Source of the DNA: Cupriavidus malaysiensis
GTDB lineage: Bacteria > Pseudomonadota > Gammaproteobacteria > Burkholderiales > Burkholderiaceae
Assembly (NCBI RefSeq): GCF_001854325.1
Contig: NZ_CP017754.1
Span: forward strand, 744,001 to 808,000
DNA: 64,000 nucleotides
Direction: 5' to 3'
The notes under the pieces were generated by a model, which saw nothing but the letters and a program-made list of their open reading frames with translations, was not told the origin of the DNA and searched no databases. Position numbers and translations under genes: made by a program. Position 1 is the first letter of the stretch. Each line of letters starts with the position of its first letter. This document shows, piece after piece, positions 43,756 to 53,837 of the stretch.

Positions 43756-44799
43756 ATGGCCGATGCCATCCGTCTGACGCAGTACAGCCACGGCGCCGGC
43801 TGTGGCTGCAAGATTTCCCCGAAAGTGCTCGATGTCATTCTCTCGGGCAGCGGGGCGCAGCATGCCGATCCGCGCCTGTGGGTGGGCAATGCCTCGCGCG
43901 ATGATGCCGCGGTCTACGCCCTGGGCGCCCCCGACAGCGAACGCGGCGTGGTTTCGACCACCGACTTCTTCATGCCCATCGTCGACGACCCGTTCGACTT
44001 CGGCCGTATCGCCGCCACCAACGCGATCAGCGATATCTACGCGATGGGCGCGGATCCGCTGATGGCCATCGCCATCCTCGGCTGGCCGGTCAACGTGCTG
44101 CCGCCGGAGGTGGCGCGCGAAGTGGTCGCCGGTGGACGCAAGGCCTGCGACGAGGCCGGCATACCGCTCGCGGGCGGACACTCGATCGACGCACCGGAGC
44201 CGATCTTCGGCCTCGCCGTGACCGGCGTGGTCGAGCGCGCCCACCTGAAGCGCAACGACACTGCGGTGGCCGGCTGTCGGCTGTACCTGACCAAGCCGCT
44301 GGGCATCGGCGTGCTGACCACCGCCGAGAAGAAGGGCACGCTGCGGCCCGAGGATATCCACCTCGCGCGTGACTGGATGTGCGTGCTCAACCGCGCCGGC
44401 AGCCGCTTCGGCCGGCTGTCCGGCGTGCGTGCGATGACCGACGTGACCGGCTTCGGCCTGCTCGGGCACCTGGTCGAGATGGCCGATGGCAGCGGGCTGA
44501 GCGCACGCCTGGACTACGCTGCCGTGCCGGTGCTGCCCGAGGTGGCGCGCTATGTCGCGGCAGGCTGCGTGCCCGGCGGCACCCAGCGCAATTTCGACAG
44601 CTACGGTCATCGCATCGGCGCGCTCGATGCCGCGCGCCGCGCCGTGCTGTGCGATCCGCAGACCAGCGGCGGCCTGCTGGTGGCGGTGGAGCCGGAGGGC
44701 GAGCCGGCCTTCCTGGCGGCGTGCGCGGAGTTCGGCCTGTCGCTGGCACCGATCGGCGAGCTGGTGGCACGCGGCGAGCATGCGGTCGAGGTGGTTTGA
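43756..44799 (+). CDS. selD: Selenide, water dikinase SelD
   Basis: Makes selenophosphate from selenide and ATP. It has 347 residues, with the active-site segment [13 protein letters not shown] at 10-22 containing Cys16 and Lys19, so this is the Cys and not the Sec form. Further motifs are [20 protein letters not shown] (cited as [12 protein letters not shown]) and [14 protein letters not shown]. It is followed by selU with a one-base overlap, which suggests that selenophosphate feeds tRNA modification. Confidence 0.95.
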   Translation: MADAIRLTQYSHGAGCGCKISPKVLDVILSGSGAQHADPRLWVGNASRDDAAVYALGAPDSERGVVSTTDFFMPIVDDPFDFGRIAATNAISDIYAMGADPLMAIAILGWPVNVLPPEVAREVVAGGRKACDEAGIPLAGGHSIDAPEPIFGLAVTGVVERAHLKRNDTAVAGCRLYLTKPLGIGVLTTAEKKGTLRPEDIHLARDWMCVLNRAGSRFGRLSGVRAMTDVTGFGLLGHLVEMADGSGLSARLDYAAVPVLPEVARYVAAGCVPGGTQRNFDSYGHRIGALDAARRAVLCDPQTSGGLLVAVEPEGEPAFLAACAEFGLSLAPIGELVARGEHAVEVV

Positions 44800-45902
44800 T
44801 GCGGGCGGATAGCACCGATTATCGCGGGGTCTTGCTGGCCGGCGTGCCGCTGCTCGACGTCCGTGCCCCGGCCGAATTCGCGCGTGGCGCGTTTCCCGGC
44901 ACGGTGAACCTGCCGCTGATGGACGACGAGGAGCGCCACCAGGTCGGCTTGTCCTACCACCTGCACGGGCCGGCGGCGGCCGTGGCGCTGGGCCATCACC
45001 TGGTATCGGGCGAGCGCAAGGCCGCGCGCATGGCCGCGTGGGCCGGCTTCGCCAATGCCCATCCGGACGGTTTCCTCTACTGCTTCCGCGGCGGCATGCG
45101 GTCGCAGATCGTGCAGCAGTGGCTGCGCGCGGAAGCCGGCATCGACTACCCGCGCATCACCGGCGGCTACAAGGCCATGCGCGGCTACCTGATCGGTGTG
45201 ACCGACCAGGCCGCGCGTGGGAACCTGCTGGTGCTGGGCGGGCTGACCGGCAGCGGCAAGACCGAGATCCTGAGCGACCTCGGTGCCGCGGTCGACCTGG
45301 AAGGGCTGGCCCGGCACCGTGGGTCGAGCTTCGGGCGGCGCGCGCAGGCGCAGCCCAGCCAGATCGATTTCGAGAATGCCCTGGCCATCGACCTGCTCCG
45401 GCGCCGCGAGGACGGCTGGCGGGCCATCGTGCTGGAGGATGAGGGGCGCTTCGTCGGCAGCCGGGTGTTGCCGCTCGGGCTCTACGATCGCATGCAGCAG
45501 AGCCCGCTGGTCTGGGTGGAAGTTTCTTTCGAGGAGCGCGTGCAGCGCGTGCTGCGCGACTATGTGCAGGGCCTGTGCGCTGATTTCATCGCCGCGCGCG
45601 GGCCGGAGGCCGGCTTTGCGGCATACGCGGAGCGCTTGCGCGAGGCCATGGCCGGCATCGCGCGCAGGCTGGGCGGGGCGCGCTACGGGCGGCTGTCGGC
45701 GCTGCTCGAACAGGCGCTGGCGCACCAGGCCAGCACGGGGGACGTGGAGCTGCACCATGGCTGGATCATGGTGCTGCTGCAGCACTACTACGATCCCATG
45801 TATGCCTACCAGCGCGAGTCGCGCGAGGCCCGTATCATCTTCCGCGGCGATCGCGCCGCGGTGACCGACTACCTGCGGGCGCGCAGCGCGCCGGCAGCCT
45901 GA
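44799..45902 (+). CDS. selU: tRNA 2-selenouridine synthase SelU/MnmH
   Basis: Replaces sulfur by selenium at U34 of certain tRNAs. It has 367 residues. The N-terminal rhodanese domain ([23 protein letters not shown], cited as [17 protein letters not shown]) has catalytic Cys95 in [12 protein letters not shown]-loop [11 protein letters not shown] near residue 148 starts the C-terminal part. The start overlaps the selD stop (TGATG). No selA or selB is in the window, so this locus need not imply selenoproteins. Confidence 0.94.
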   Translation: MRADSTDYRGVLLAGVPLLDVRAPAEFARGAFPGTVNLPLMDDEERHQVGLSYHLHGPAAAVALGHHLVSGERKAARMAAWAGFANAHPDGFLYCFRGGMRSQIVQQWLRAEAGIDYPRITGGYKAMRGYLIGVTDQAARGNLLVLGGLTGSGKTEILSDLGAAVDLEGLARHRGSSFGRRAQAQPSQIDFENALAIDLLRRREDGWRAIVLEDEGRFVGSRVLPLGLYDRMQQSPLVWVEVSFEERVQRVLRDYVQGLCADFIAARGPEAGFAAYAERLREAMAGIARRLGGARYGRLSALLEQALAHQASTGDVELHHGWIMVLLQHYYDPMYAYQRESREARIIFRGDRAAVTDYLRARSAPAA

Positions 45903-45906
45903 GCAG

Positions 45907-45950
45907 TCGGGCCTCAGTCGGGCCTCAGTCGGGCCTCAGCCGGGCCTCAG
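45907..45950 (-). repeat. 11-bp tandem repeat spanning the moeB stop codon
   Basis: Four units of TCGGGCCTCAG (the last with C first) fill the gap between selU and moeB. On the minus strand each contains CTGAGG; the first TGA is the moeB stop, and the 11-bp period puts TGA in all three frames downstream. Confidence 0.88.
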
Positions 45951-46708
45951 GCGCCGCCGCATACCTCGCAGCCCGGCACGCGCATCAGTTTCATCGTGGT
46001 CCATTCCATGCGCAACGCATCGACCATCAGCAGGCGGCCGGCCAGGCTGTCGCCGATACCGGCCAGCAGCTTCAGCGCTTCAGCCGCCTGTACCGTTCCC
46101 ACCATGCCGACCAGCGGCGCGAACACGCCCATGGTGGCGCATGCCACCTCCGGTGCAGGTTCCGACGGCGGGAACAGGCAGGCGTAGCAGGGCGCATCGT
46201 CGAGGCGGCGGTCGAACACACTGATCTGGCCATCGAAGCGCAGGGCGGCACCGGACACCAGCGGGACGCGGTGGCGCACGCAGGCGCGGTTGACCGCCTG
46301 CCGCGTGGTGAAGTTGTCGCAACAGTCGAGCACCACGTCGGCCTCGGCGGCCAGCGCCGCCAGTTCGGCCTCTCCCACGCGTGCCGCGACGGTGCGGACC
46401 GCGATGCCGGGGTTGATGCGCAGCATGCCCTCGCGCGCCGATTCCACCTTGGCGCGGCCGATGCTGGCCGTCGTATGCAGGATCTGCCGCTGCAGGTTGG
46501 TCAGGTCGACCGCGTCGTCGTCCACCACCGTGATGGTGCCGACGCCGGCCGAGGCCAGGTAGGGCAGGGCGGCCGTACCAAGGCCGCCGGCGCCGATCAC
46601 CAGTGCATGCCCGCCCAGCAGGCGCTCCTGGCCCTCGATGCCGAGTTCGTCCAGCAGGATATGGCGCGAGTAGCGCAGCAGTTGGTCGTCGTTCATGGCG
46701 GCGGACAT
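45947..46708 (-). CDS. moeB: MoeB/ThiF family sulfur-carrier adenylyltransferase
   Basis: E1-like enzyme that adenylates the C-terminus of MoaD or ThiS. It has 253 residues. The start region LLRYSRHILLDELGIEGQERL, nucleotide site GAGGLG at 39-44, DDDAVDLTNLQRQILH, DCCDNFTTRQAVNRAC and two Zn-type CxxC pairs (CYAC, CEVC) are visible. ATG at 46708 has GGGGAA before it; ATG 46696 is an alternative. MoeB and ThiF cannot be told apart without the partner. It follows ctpA, separated by a terminator. Confidence 0.92.
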   Translation of the reverse strand: MSAAMNDDQLLRYSRHILLDELGIEGQERLLGGHALVIGAGGLGTAALPYLASAGVGTITVVDDDAVDLTNLQRQILHTTASIGRAKVESAREGMLRINPGIAVRTVAARVGEAELAALAAEADVVLDCCDNFTTRQAVNRACVRHRVPLVSGAALRFDGQISVFDRRLDDAPCYACLFPPSEPAPEVACATMGVFAPLVGMVGTVQAAEALKLLAGIGDSLAGRLLMVDALRMEWTTMKLMRVPGCEVCGGA

Positions 46709-46750
46709 GATTTCCCCAAGGTTCGCTGAGGCTCCCGGCCGGGCCGGGAG

Positions 46751-46780
46751 CCAAAGAAAAAGCGGCCCCGCAGGGCCGCT
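46751..46780 (-). terminator. Rho-independent terminator of ctpA
   Basis: Stem AGCGGCCC/GGGCCGCT (46761-46768 and 46773-46780) followed on the minus strand by TTTTTCTTT. It separates ctpA from moeB. Confidence 0.85.
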
Positions 46781-46793
46781 CGCTCGGTGCACC

Positions 46794-48389
46794 TCAGGGC
46801 GCCTTGCCGGTCGGCGTGCCCAGCGGCTCGCCGAGCGGGGAGCTGGCCGGCGGCGCGCCGTTGGCGGGGGCGGCCGGCGCCGGGGCCGGCTTGGCCGCGG
46901 GAGATTTCCCGGGCTTCTTGTCCACCGGCTTGGCCGCCTTCTCGTCAGCCAGTTCCAGGCGCGACTTGGAGCGCAGGACCGGCTTGCCGGTGAGCTGGTT
47001 GATGGCCTGCTGCAGCATGAAGTCGTCGGCCGAACCGAACTCGATCGGCTTCTTCTTGCGTTCCTTCTCGCGTTCTTCCGGCGTCTTCTTCGCGTTCTCT
47101 TCTTCCAGGCGGCGCAGTTCCTCGACACGGCGCTGCTCGCGTCCCTGCATTTCCGGCAGCTCGGACTCCTGCTTGTTGTGCAGGTGGTGCTCGGTGTCGA
47201 TCTCGCGCGTGACCAGCGCGTCGTCCGGGTCGCCATCCGGGTTCTGGTCGACCGGGATGTCCGGACGGATGCCCCAGGCCTGGATCGACTTGCCGCTCGG
47301 CGTGTAGTAGTACGCGATGGTCAGCTTGATGCCGGTATCGTTGGGCAGCGGGCGCACGGTCTGCACCGAGCCCTTGCCGAACGTGGTCTTGCCCATGATC
47401 AGGGCGCGGTGATGGTCCTTGAGCGCACCGGCGACGATTTCCGATGCGGAGGCCGAATAGGCGTTGGTCAGCACCACCATCGGCACCGTCTTGTACAGGG
47501 CCGGCAGGTCCTTGAGCGGATCGTCGTCCAGCGAGGACAGGCGGTAGTTGCTGAAGGAGGCCTTGTAGACGCGCTTGGCATCCGGTACCTGGCCGTTGGT
47601 CGAGACCACCACCGCATCGTTGCCCAGGAAGGCCGCGGCCACGCCGACCGCACCCTGCAGCACGCCGCCGCCGTTGTTGCGCAGATCGAGGATCACGCCC
47701 TTGAGGTTCGGGTCCTTCTGCGCCAGCTCGCTCAGCTTGCGGCCCAGGTCGGCCACGGTGCGTTCCTGGAAGCTGGTCAGGCGCACCCAGGCGATGTCAT
47801 GGTCGAGCAGCTTGGTCTTGACCGATTGCACCTGGATTTCCGCGCGGGTGATCGTCACCGGGAAGGTGCGCTCGTCGCTCTTGCGGTAGATCGTCAGCGT
47901 GACCTTGGTGCCCGGCTCGCCGCGCATGCGCTTGACGGCCTGCTCGAGCGGCAGGCCACGCACCGGCTTGTCGTCGATGCGGGTGATCAGGTCGCCCGGC
48001 TGGATGCCGGCGCGGAAGGCGGGCGTGTCCTCGATCGGATTGATCACCTTGACCAGGCCGTCTTCCTGCGAGATCTCGATGCCGAGCCCGGCAAAGCGGC
48101 CGCGCGTGCCCTCCTGGAGTTCCTTGAAGTCCTTTTCGTCCAGGTAGGCGGAGTGCGGGTCGAGGCTGGATACCATGCCCTTGATGGCGGCAGTCAGCAA
48201 CTGCTTGTCATCGACCGGTTCCACGTACTCGCGCTTGATCTGGCCGAAGATGTCGGCCATCAGCCGCAGCTGGTCGAGCGGCAGCGGCCCGGACGCGTTC
48301 TGCGCGGTGGCGGAGATCTGCAGCGTCGCCAGTACGCCGGCGACGAGGCCGACAGAAACCAGACTGATGTTCTTTAGCGTCTTACGCAT
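46794..48389 (-). CDS. ctpA: S41 family C-terminal processing protease
   Basis: Periplasmic Ser/Lys protease of the CtpA/Prc family, 531 residues. It has an N-terminal signal or anchor (ISLVSVGLVAGVLATL), a PDZ domain (VINPIEDTPAFRAGIQPGD), and the catalytic core with Ser314 in NAYSASASEIVAGAL and Lys339 in TFGKGSVQTV. The C-terminal 60 residues are Lys/Pro/Ala-rich and low in complexity. It follows gpmA by 157 bp on the same strand, a neighbour pair common in beta-proteobacteria. Confidence 0.93.
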   Translation of the reverse strand: MRKTLKNISLVSVGLVAGVLATLQISATAQNASGPLPLDQLRLMADIFGQIKREYVEPVDDKQLLTAAIKGMVSSLDPHSAYLDEKDFKELQEGTRGRFAGLGIEISQEDGLVKVINPIEDTPAFRAGIQPGDLITRIDDKPVRGLPLEQAVKRMRGEPGTKVTLTIYRKSDERTFPVTITRAEIQVQSVKTKLLDHDIAWVRLTSFQERTVADLGRKLSELAQKDPNLKGVILDLRNNGGGVLQGAVGVAAAFLGNDAVVVSTNGQVPDAKRVYKASFSNYRLSSLDDDPLKDLPALYKTVPMVVLTNAYSASASEIVAGALKDHHRALIMGKTTFGKGSVQTVRPLPNDTGIKLTIAYYYTPSGKSIQAWGIRPDIPVDQNPDGDPDDALVTREIDTEHHLHNKQESELPEMQGREQRRVEELRRLEEENAKKTPEEREKERKKKPIEFGSADDFMLQQAINQLTGKPVLRSKSRLELADEKAAKPVDKKPGKSPAAKPAPAPAAPANGAPPASSPLGEPLGTPTGKAP

Positions 48390-48546
48390 GAGGGCTGCCT
48401 GAACGAGTAAGGAGTGGGGTTGCGGATCGGGCCGGCCTCAGTGGCTGGCCGGGCGCCGCAATGTCCGACAGTATAAGAGGGTGGCGGGGAAACGGTCGGC
48501 GCGCGCCCGCCGGCCGGTGGGCCGGCGCACGCACGCCGTCAGGGGT

Positions 48547-49293
48547 TCAGCGCGACTTGCCCTGGCTGGCGACGGCGGCCAGCGAAGCGGCGATCGCTTC
48601 CTGGTCGCCGAGATAGTAGTGGCGCAGCGGCCGCAGGTCGGCGTCGAGCTCATACACCAGGGGCGTGCCATTGGGGATGTTGAGGCCAACGATGTCGTCA
48701 TCCGAGATCTGGTCGAGGTATTTCACCAGGGCGCGGATGCTGTTGCCATGGGCGGCGATCACCACGCGCTTGCCCGCTTTGATATCCGGAGCGATGGATT
48801 CGTTCCACAGAGGCAGCACGCGCGCCACGGTGTCCTTCAGGCATTCGGTCAGCGGAATCTGTTCGCGCGGCACGCCGGCGTAGCGCGGGTCGGCGTACGA
48901 GGCGCGCGGGTCTGCCGGCTCCAGCGCGGGCGGCGGGGTGTCGTAGCTGCGGCGCCAGACCAGCACCTGTTCGTCGCCGAACTTGGCGGCGGTCTCGGAC
49001 TTGTTCAGGCCGGCCAGGGCGCCATAGTGGCGCTCGTTCAGGCGCCATTCGTTGCGCACCGGGATCCACATCTCGTCCATCTCGTCCTGCACGTGCCACA
49101 GGGTGCGGATGGCCCGCTTGAGCACCGAGGTGTAGGCGATGTCGAAGGCAAAACCGGCTTCCTTCAGCAGCTTGCCGGCCTGGCGGGCCTGGGCGGCGCC
49201 GGTTTCGGTCAGGTCGACGTCGACCCAGCCGGTGAAGCGGTTTTCGAGGTTCCACGTCGATTCGCCGTGGCGGATGAGGACGAGCTTGTACAT
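48547..49293 (-). CDS. gpmA: 2,3-bisphosphoglycerate-dependent phosphoglycerate mutase
   Basis: Glycolytic mutase interconverting 3- and 2-phosphoglycerate, 248 residues. The phospho-acceptor His9 is in [36 protein letters not shown] and [18 protein letters not shown] (second active-site His) complete the site. ATG at 49293 is used, GGAAAGC being just upstream; the longer frame is not conserved. Confidence 0.95.
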   Translation of the reverse strand: MYKLVLIRHGESTWNLENRFTGWVDVDLTETGAAQARQAGKLLKEAGFAFDIAYTSVLKRAIRTLWHVQDEMDEMWIPVRNEWRLNERHYGALAGLNKSETAAKFGDEQVLVWRRSYDTPPPALEPADPRASYADPRYAGVPREQIPLTECLKDTVARVLPLWNESIAPDIKAGKRVVIAAHGNSIRALVKYLDQISDDDIVGLNIPNGTPLVYELDADLRPLRHYYLGDQEAIAASLAAVASQGKSR

Positions 49294-49410
49294 GCTGCTT
49301 TCCGAGAGAGTGGGTGATCTGGCGCGGCGGCCGCGGCGGCAGGGCCCCATGTGTCAAATAAGAGACAATGGCGGCAGGCCCGTTCGCCGCGGGCGCGAAA
49401 CTGCGTATTT

Positions 49411-49416
49411 TATAAT
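49411..49416 (+). promoter_or_regulatory. Possible -10 element for the rhodanese-grxC-secB genes
   Basis: A perfect TATAAT occurs in the 153-bp gap between divergent gpmA and the rhodanese gene, about 30 bp before the GTG start. No good -35 hexamer is seen. Confidence 0.4.
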
Positions 49417-49446
49417 GCCGCCGACCCAACCCACCGGAATGCCAAC

Positions 49447-49860
49447 GTGAATTTCTTTGCCGACTACAACAACCTCGCCCTGATCGCCGTCGCCGTGGTG
49501 TCGGGCGGCCTGCTGGCCTGGCCGACGATCTCCCGGGGCGCGGGTGGCAAGCGCGTCAACACGACCATTGCCACGCAGATGATCAACAAGCGCAATGCGG
49601 TGGTGGTGGACATCCGCGAAGCCGCGGAGTTCGCCAAGGGTCACCTGCCGCAGGCCAAGAGCGCGCCGCTGAGCGACCTGGCGGCTCGTGCCGCCGGCCT
49701 TGCAAAGGACAAGTCCGTACCCATCATCGTGGTGTGCCAGACCGGGCAGAGCTCGGGCAAGGCGCATGCAGCCCTGAAGGAAGCCGGTTACAGTGAGGTC
49801 TATTCGCTGGACGGCGGCCTGGCCGCCTGGCAGCAGGCCGGTCTTCCGGTGGTGAAGTAA
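49447..49860 (+). CDS. Membrane-anchored rhodanese-like protein (YibN type)
   Basis: A 137-residue protein with an N-terminal TM segment (NLALIAVAVVSGGLLAW) and one rhodanese domain: VVVDIREAAEFAKGHLPQAK, active-site Cys in VVCQTGQSSGKA, and VYSLDGGLAAWQQAGLPVV. The start is GTG at 49447; upstream in-frame sequence runs into the gpmA promoter area. yibN-grxC-secB-gpsA is a conserved gene order from E. coli to beta-proteobacteria. The sulfur acceptor is unknown. Confidence 0.9.
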   Translation: MNFFADYNNLALIAVAVVSGGLLAWPTISRGAGGKRVNTTIATQMINKRNAVVVDIREAAEFAKGHLPQAKSAPLSDLAARAAGLAKDKSVPIIVVCQTGQSSGKAHAALKEAGYSEVYSLDGGLAAWQQAGLPVVK

Positions 49861-49989
49861 TCACCCCGGGGCGCGGATGCCCCCAGCCGCTCAGGCGTCC
49901 GCGTCCGGGTCAGGATTTGTTGTGGATCGAGGATCCCGAGTCACAAATCGCAAGCTGAAAACTCGTAAAGTCGTATAGGAGAATGCCGC

Positions 49990-50247
49990 ATGGCACGAGT
50001 CGTCATGTACAGCACCGTGGTGTGTCCCTATTGCCAGATGGCTGAGCGCCTGCTCAAGTCCAAGGGTGTCGAGTCGATCGAAAAGATCCTGATCGACCGC
50101 GAACCGGGCAAACGCGAGGAAATGATGGCGCGCACCGGCCGTCGTACCGTGCCGCAGATCTACATCGACGACACCCACGTCGGCGGCTTCGACGACCTGT
50201 CCGCGCTCGACCGCCAGGGCGGCCTGGTACCGCTGCTGGCTGCCTGA
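49990..50247 (+). CDS. grxC: Glutaredoxin 3
   Basis: An 85-residue glutathione-dependent dithiol oxidoreductase. The active site is VVCPYCQMAERLL (Cys12, Cys15). TVPQIYIDDTHVGGFDDL holds the cis-Pro and the glutathione site. GTATAGGAGAATGCC-type leader supplies AGGAG before the ATG. It lies between the rhodanese gene and secB; glutathione would come from the gshAB products encoded in the same window. Confidence 0.95.
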   Translation: MARVVMYSTVVCPYCQMAERLLKSKGVESIEKILIDREPGKREEMMARTGRRTVPQIYIDDTHVGGFDDLSALDRQGGLVPLLAA

Positions 50248-50388
50248 GCGCCGCCGAGCGGGTGAAATCGCCACCCGCGTCATGTACCATATGCCTTTTC
50301 CAACCGGGCGCAGGCCCGGCCCGGCCGGCCGCCCGAAGGCGTGCCGGCGGCCGGCCCTGGCGCTCCACGCCAATCCCGGAAGCCTTTC

Positions 50389-50907
50389 ATGAGCGATCAG
50401 CAAAACCAGCAGCAAGACGACCAGCCGTTCTTCAACATCCAGCGCGTGTACCTGAAGGACATGTCGCTCGAGCAGCCGAACTCGCCCGCCATCTTCCTGG
50501 AAACCGAGGCGCCTTCGGTCGAAGTCCAGGTGAACGTCGGCGCCGCGCAACTGCAGGAAGGCATCTTCGAAGTGGTCGTGACCGGCACCGTGACGACCAA
50601 GGTGCAGGACAAGGTGGCATTCCTGGTGGAAGCTCACCAGGCCGGCATCTTCGACATCCGCAACGTGCCGATGGAGCAGCTCGACCCGCTGCTGGGCATC
50701 GCCTGCCCGACCATCCTCTATCCGTACCTGCGCGGCAATATCGCTGACGTGATCACGCGCGCCGGCTTCCAGGCCATCCACCTGTCGGAAATCAACTTCC
50801 AGGCGCTCTACGAGCAGCGCCTGCAGGCCGCCATGGCCGAGGCGGAAGGTGCCCAGGAAGGCAACAGCGGCATCGTGATGCCCGACGGCAGCCAGGCCCG
50901 CCACTGA
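50389..50907 (+). CDS. secB: Protein-export chaperone SecB
   Basis: Tetrameric cytosolic chaperone that keeps preproteins unfolded and hands them to SecA. It has 172 residues, starting [20 protein letters not shown] after CCGGAAG. Motifs include [32 protein letters not shown] and [22 protein letters not shown] (cited as [18 protein letters not shown]). gpsA follows beyond a terminator. Confidence 0.95.
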   Translation: MSDQQNQQQDDQPFFNIQRVYLKDMSLEQPNSPAIFLETEAPSVEVQVNVGAAQLQEGIFEVVVTGTVTTKVQDKVAFLVEAHQAGIFDIRNVPMEQLDPLLGIACPTILYPYLRGNIADVITRAGFQAIHLSEINFQALYEQRLQAAMAEAEGAQEGNSGIVMPDGSQARH

Positions 50908-50934
50908 TCGGGGCCACCGGCAGACGCTGTCAGG

Positions 50935-50957
50935 ACGGGGCTGCGGCCCCGTTTTTC
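50935..50957 (+). terminator. Rho-independent terminator of secB
   Basis: Stem ACGGGGC-TGCG-GCCCCGT followed by a T-run, 28 bp after the secB stop. Confidence 0.85.
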
Positions 50958-51037
50958 ATTGCGGCGGCGGCGCGCGGATTCCGCCCGCCGCCATCCCGCG
51001 CTACCATCGAACGCGCAGATCTTCCGTTCCGACTGAC

Positions 51038-52057
51038 ATGAACATCGCCTTCCTTGGCGCCGGTGCCTGGGGTACCGCGCTCGCCAGCCATGCCGCCGCC
51101 GCGCACGAGGTGGTGCTGTGGGGGCGCGACGCCGCGCAGCTCGCCGCCATCGCCTCGACGCGGAGCAATGACGCCTACCTGCCCGGTGTGGCTTTGTCGG
51201 CACGATTGGCGGTGGAGCCGGACTTCGAGCGCGCCGCTGCCCATGGTATGGATACGCCCGACAGCCTGGTGATCGTGGCCACGCCGGTAGCCGGGCTGCG
51301 CGAGATGACGCGGCGACTGGCCGCGCGCCGCGGCGGGCGCCTGCGCATGCTGTGGCTGTGCAAGGGTTTCGAGGCCGGCACGCAGGCCTTGCCCCACCAG
51401 ATGGTGCGGGCCGAACTGGCCGCGGCCGGCGTGGCGGACGGCTCGGTCGACTATGGCGTGCTGAGCGGTCCCAGCTTCGCACGGGAGGTGGCCGCGGGGC
51501 TGCCTTGCGCACTGACCGTCGCGGGCCGCTCGCCCGGGCTGGCCGACCTGGCACAGGCTGCCTTCCACCACCATGCGATGCGCATCTACGGCAGCGATGA
51601 CCTGATCGGCGTCGAGGTCGGCGGGGCGGTCAAGAACGTGCTGGCCATCGCGACCGGGGCCAGCGACGGCCTGGGGCTGGGGCTCAACGCGCGGGCGGCG
51701 CTGATCACGCGCGGCCTGGCCGAGATGACCCGCCTCGGCCTGGCGCTGGGCGGACGCGCCGAGACTTTCATGGGCCTGGCCGGCGTGGGCGACCTGATCC
51801 TGACCGCCACCGGTGACCTGTCGCGCAACCGCAAGGTGGGACGCGAGCTTGCCGCGGGCAAGACACTCGACCAGATCCTGGCCGAACTGGGCCATGTGGC
51901 CGAAGGCGTGCGCTGCGCCCAGGCGGTGGCGGCCCTGGCCGAAGCCAGCGGCGTGGAGATGCCGATCACGCGCGCGGTCTGCGCGGTACTGTTCGAAGGG
52001 CTGGCCGTGTCTGACGCGGTTTCGCGCCTGCTCCAGCGCGACGCGCGCGACGAGTGA
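51038..52057 (+). CDS. gpsA: Glycerol-3-phosphate dehydrogenase [NAD(P)+]
   Basis: Makes sn-glycerol-3-phosphate for phospholipids from dihydroxyacetone phosphate. It has 339 residues. The Rossmann motif [10 protein letters not shown] is at residues 7-16. [49 protein letters not shown] and [23 protein letters not shown] (cited as [19 protein letters not shown]) are family signatures; the Lys in GGAVKNV is the expected catalytic residue. Confidence 0.95.
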   Translation: MNIAFLGAGAWGTALASHAAAAHEVVLWGRDAAQLAAIASTRSNDAYLPGVALSARLAVEPDFERAAAHGMDTPDSLVIVATPVAGLREMTRRLAARRGGRLRMLWLCKGFEAGTQALPHQMVRAELAAAGVADGSVDYGVLSGPSFAREVAAGLPCALTVAGRSPGLADLAQAAFHHHAMRIYGSDDLIGVEVGGAVKNVLAIATGASDGLGLGLNARAALITRGLAEMTRLGLALGGRAETFMGLAGVGDLILTATGDLSRNRKVGRELAAGKTLDQILAELGHVAEGVRCAQAVAALAEASGVEMPITRAVCAVLFEGLAVSDAVSRLLQRDARDE

Positions 52058-52133
52058 CGCCGCGCGCGGCCCGCACGGTCTGGCGTCTTGGCCGGACCGT
52101 GCGCAACCTGCTTCCATTTCCTTGAAGGATTTC

Positions 52134-53129
52134 ATGTCCCGCAGCATTGCCCAGATGAACCGCCGCCGCATCCTGCTGGCATTGGCGGCGGCAGGCGTCT
52201 GCGCGGCCGCGCCGTTCGCGCGGGCCGAATCCTGGCCCGCCCGTCCCTTGCGCATGGTCGTGCCGTTTCCCCCGGGCTCGTCGCCCGACCTGAACGCCCG
52301 CCTGCTGGCCGAGAAGCTGGCGGGCGCACTGGGTCAGCCGGTGGTGGTGGAGAACCGTCCGGGTGCCGGCGGCAATATCGGCACCGGCATGGTGGCGCGC
52401 GCGGCGCCGGATGGCTACACGCTGCTGTTCACCATCAACGGTCCGCTCGTGACCGCGCCGATGCTGTGGCGCCACCTGGGCTACGATCCGGTGCGCCAGC
52501 TCGCACCCGTCAGCCTGGTGGCCACCTCGCCCAACGTGCTGGTCATCGATGCCCGCCTGCCGGCCAGGAACCTGCGCGAGTTCGTGGCCCTGGCCAAGGC
52601 GAAGCCCGGTGCCCTCAACTACGGGTCCGTTGGCAGCGGCAGTGCCGCCCACCTGGCCATGGAGCAGCTCAAGGCGATGGCCGGCATCGAACTGCAGCAC
52701 GTGCCCTATCCTGGCTTTCCGCAAGTGACGACGGCGATCGCCAGCGGGCAGGTGCAGGCCGGCTTCATGGTGCCGGCGATCGCCATGCCGCTGGTCAGCG
52801 CGGGCAAGCTGCGGCTGCTGGCGGTGACCAGCAGCGGGCGGACCGCGCTGTTGCCCGGAGTACCGACGGTGGCCGAGTCGGGCTACCCCGGATTCGAGGC
52901 GATCTCGTGGCAGGCGGTGCTGGTGCCAGCCGGTACGCCGGCGCCCATCGTCGAACGGCTTTACCGCGAGGTGGTCGCCATCCTCCAGAGCGAGGACGTG
53001 CGCGACAAGCTGCGCGCGCAGTACTTCGCGCCGGCCGGCACGGCGCCGGATTCCCTGCGCCGGACCATGGAAAGCGAGAAGCTGCGCTGGGCCAAGGTGA
53101 TCCGCGCGGCCGGCGTGCAGCCCGAATAG
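52134..53129 (+). CDS. Bug/TctC family tripartite tricarboxylate receptor
   Basis: Periplasmic solute receptor of 331 residues with a signal peptide ending near residue 32 (FARAES). Family motifs are WPARPLRMVVPFPPGSSPD, VVVENRPGAGGNIGTGMVA, YGSVGSGSAAHLAMEQLK and LPGVPTVAESGYPGF. GAAGGA precedes the ATG. No tctA or tctB gene is nearby, so this is an orphan receptor, typical of the large Bug families in Bordetella and Cupriavidus. The ligand is unknown; an Asp near FPPGSSPDLNARL would mark a dicarboxylate site. Confidence 0.92.
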   Translation: MSRSIAQMNRRRILLALAAAGVCAAAPFARAESWPARPLRMVVPFPPGSSPDLNARLLAEKLAGALGQPVVVENRPGAGGNIGTGMVARAAPDGYTLLFTINGPLVTAPMLWRHLGYDPVRQLAPVSLVATSPNVLVIDARLPARNLREFVALAKAKPGALNYGSVGSGSAAHLAMEQLKAMAGIELQHVPYPGFPQVTTAIASGQVQAGFMVPAIAMPLVSAGKLRLLAVTSSGRTALLPGVPTVAESGYPGFEAISWQAVLVPAGTPAPIVERLYREVVAILQSEDVRDKLRAQYFAPAGTAPDSLRRTMESEKLRWAKVIRAAGVQPE

Positions 53130-53167
53130 CCTCCCCGGTATTGCCGCCCGGAGCGGCGCGGAAAAAC

Positions 53168-53638
53168 TCAGGCGCCGCCGGCGAAACCGTTCTGCCGCCA
53201 GGCCTCGAACACCACCACGGCGACGGTGTTGGACAGGTTCAGGCTGCGGTTGTCGGGGCGCATCGGCAGCCGGATGCGCTGCGCGGGCGGAAACCACTCG
53301 CGCCGCTCCGGCGCCAGGCCGCGCGTCTCCGAACCGAACACGAACCAGTCGCCCGGCGCGAACGCTACCTGGCCGAAGGGCGTCGAGCCCTTGGTGGTCA
53401 GCGCGAACATGCGGGCCGGGTCCGGCCGTTCGTCGGTGAGCAGGGCTTCCCAGTTCTCGTGCACACGCATCGCGGCGTACTCGTGGTAGTCCAGCCCGGC
53501 GCGCCGCATGCGGGCATCGTCGAGCGGGAAGCCGAGCGGCTTGACCAGGTGCAGGCGCGCACCGGTATTGGCGCACAGGCGGATGACATTGCCGGTATTG
53601 GGGGGGATCTCCGGTTCGACCAGGACGACGTTGAACAT
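53168..53638 (-). CDS. trmL: tRNA (cytidine/uridine-34-2'-O)-methyltransferase TrmL
   Basis: SPOUT-class RNA methyltransferase of 156 residues that modifies the wobble nucleotide of tRNA-Leu isoacceptors. Motifs are VLVEPEIPPNTGNVIRLCAN, LHLVKPLGFPLDD, FVFGSETRGLAPE and RSLNLSNTVAVVVFEAWRQ, the last forming the trefoil knot. ATG at 53638 begins MFNVVLVEPE. It is convergent with the Bug gene. Confidence 0.93.
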   Translation of the reverse strand: MFNVVLVEPEIPPNTGNVIRLCANTGARLHLVKPLGFPLDDARMRRAGLDYHEYAAMRVHENWEALLTDERPDPARMFALTTKGSTPFGQVAFAPGDWFVFGSETRGLAPERREWFPPAQRIRLPMRPDNRSLNLSNTVAVVVFEAWRQNGFAGGA

Positions 53639-53837
53639 GGCAGGTGGCCGGGGCTGTGCCCGGCGCGGCAAGGCGGTGATGAGACGAGGCGCAGCTTACC
53701 GCGTGCCGGCGGCCGCTGTCACGCCGGCGGCGTGCTCCGGGCGGGGGCTTGCGCGCGCAGCCCGGCCTGCGACATTTTGCCGCACCATGCGCCGTTGTGT
53801 CGGCGGCGCGCCCGCGATGGCCGGGTGCGCCGTTCGT

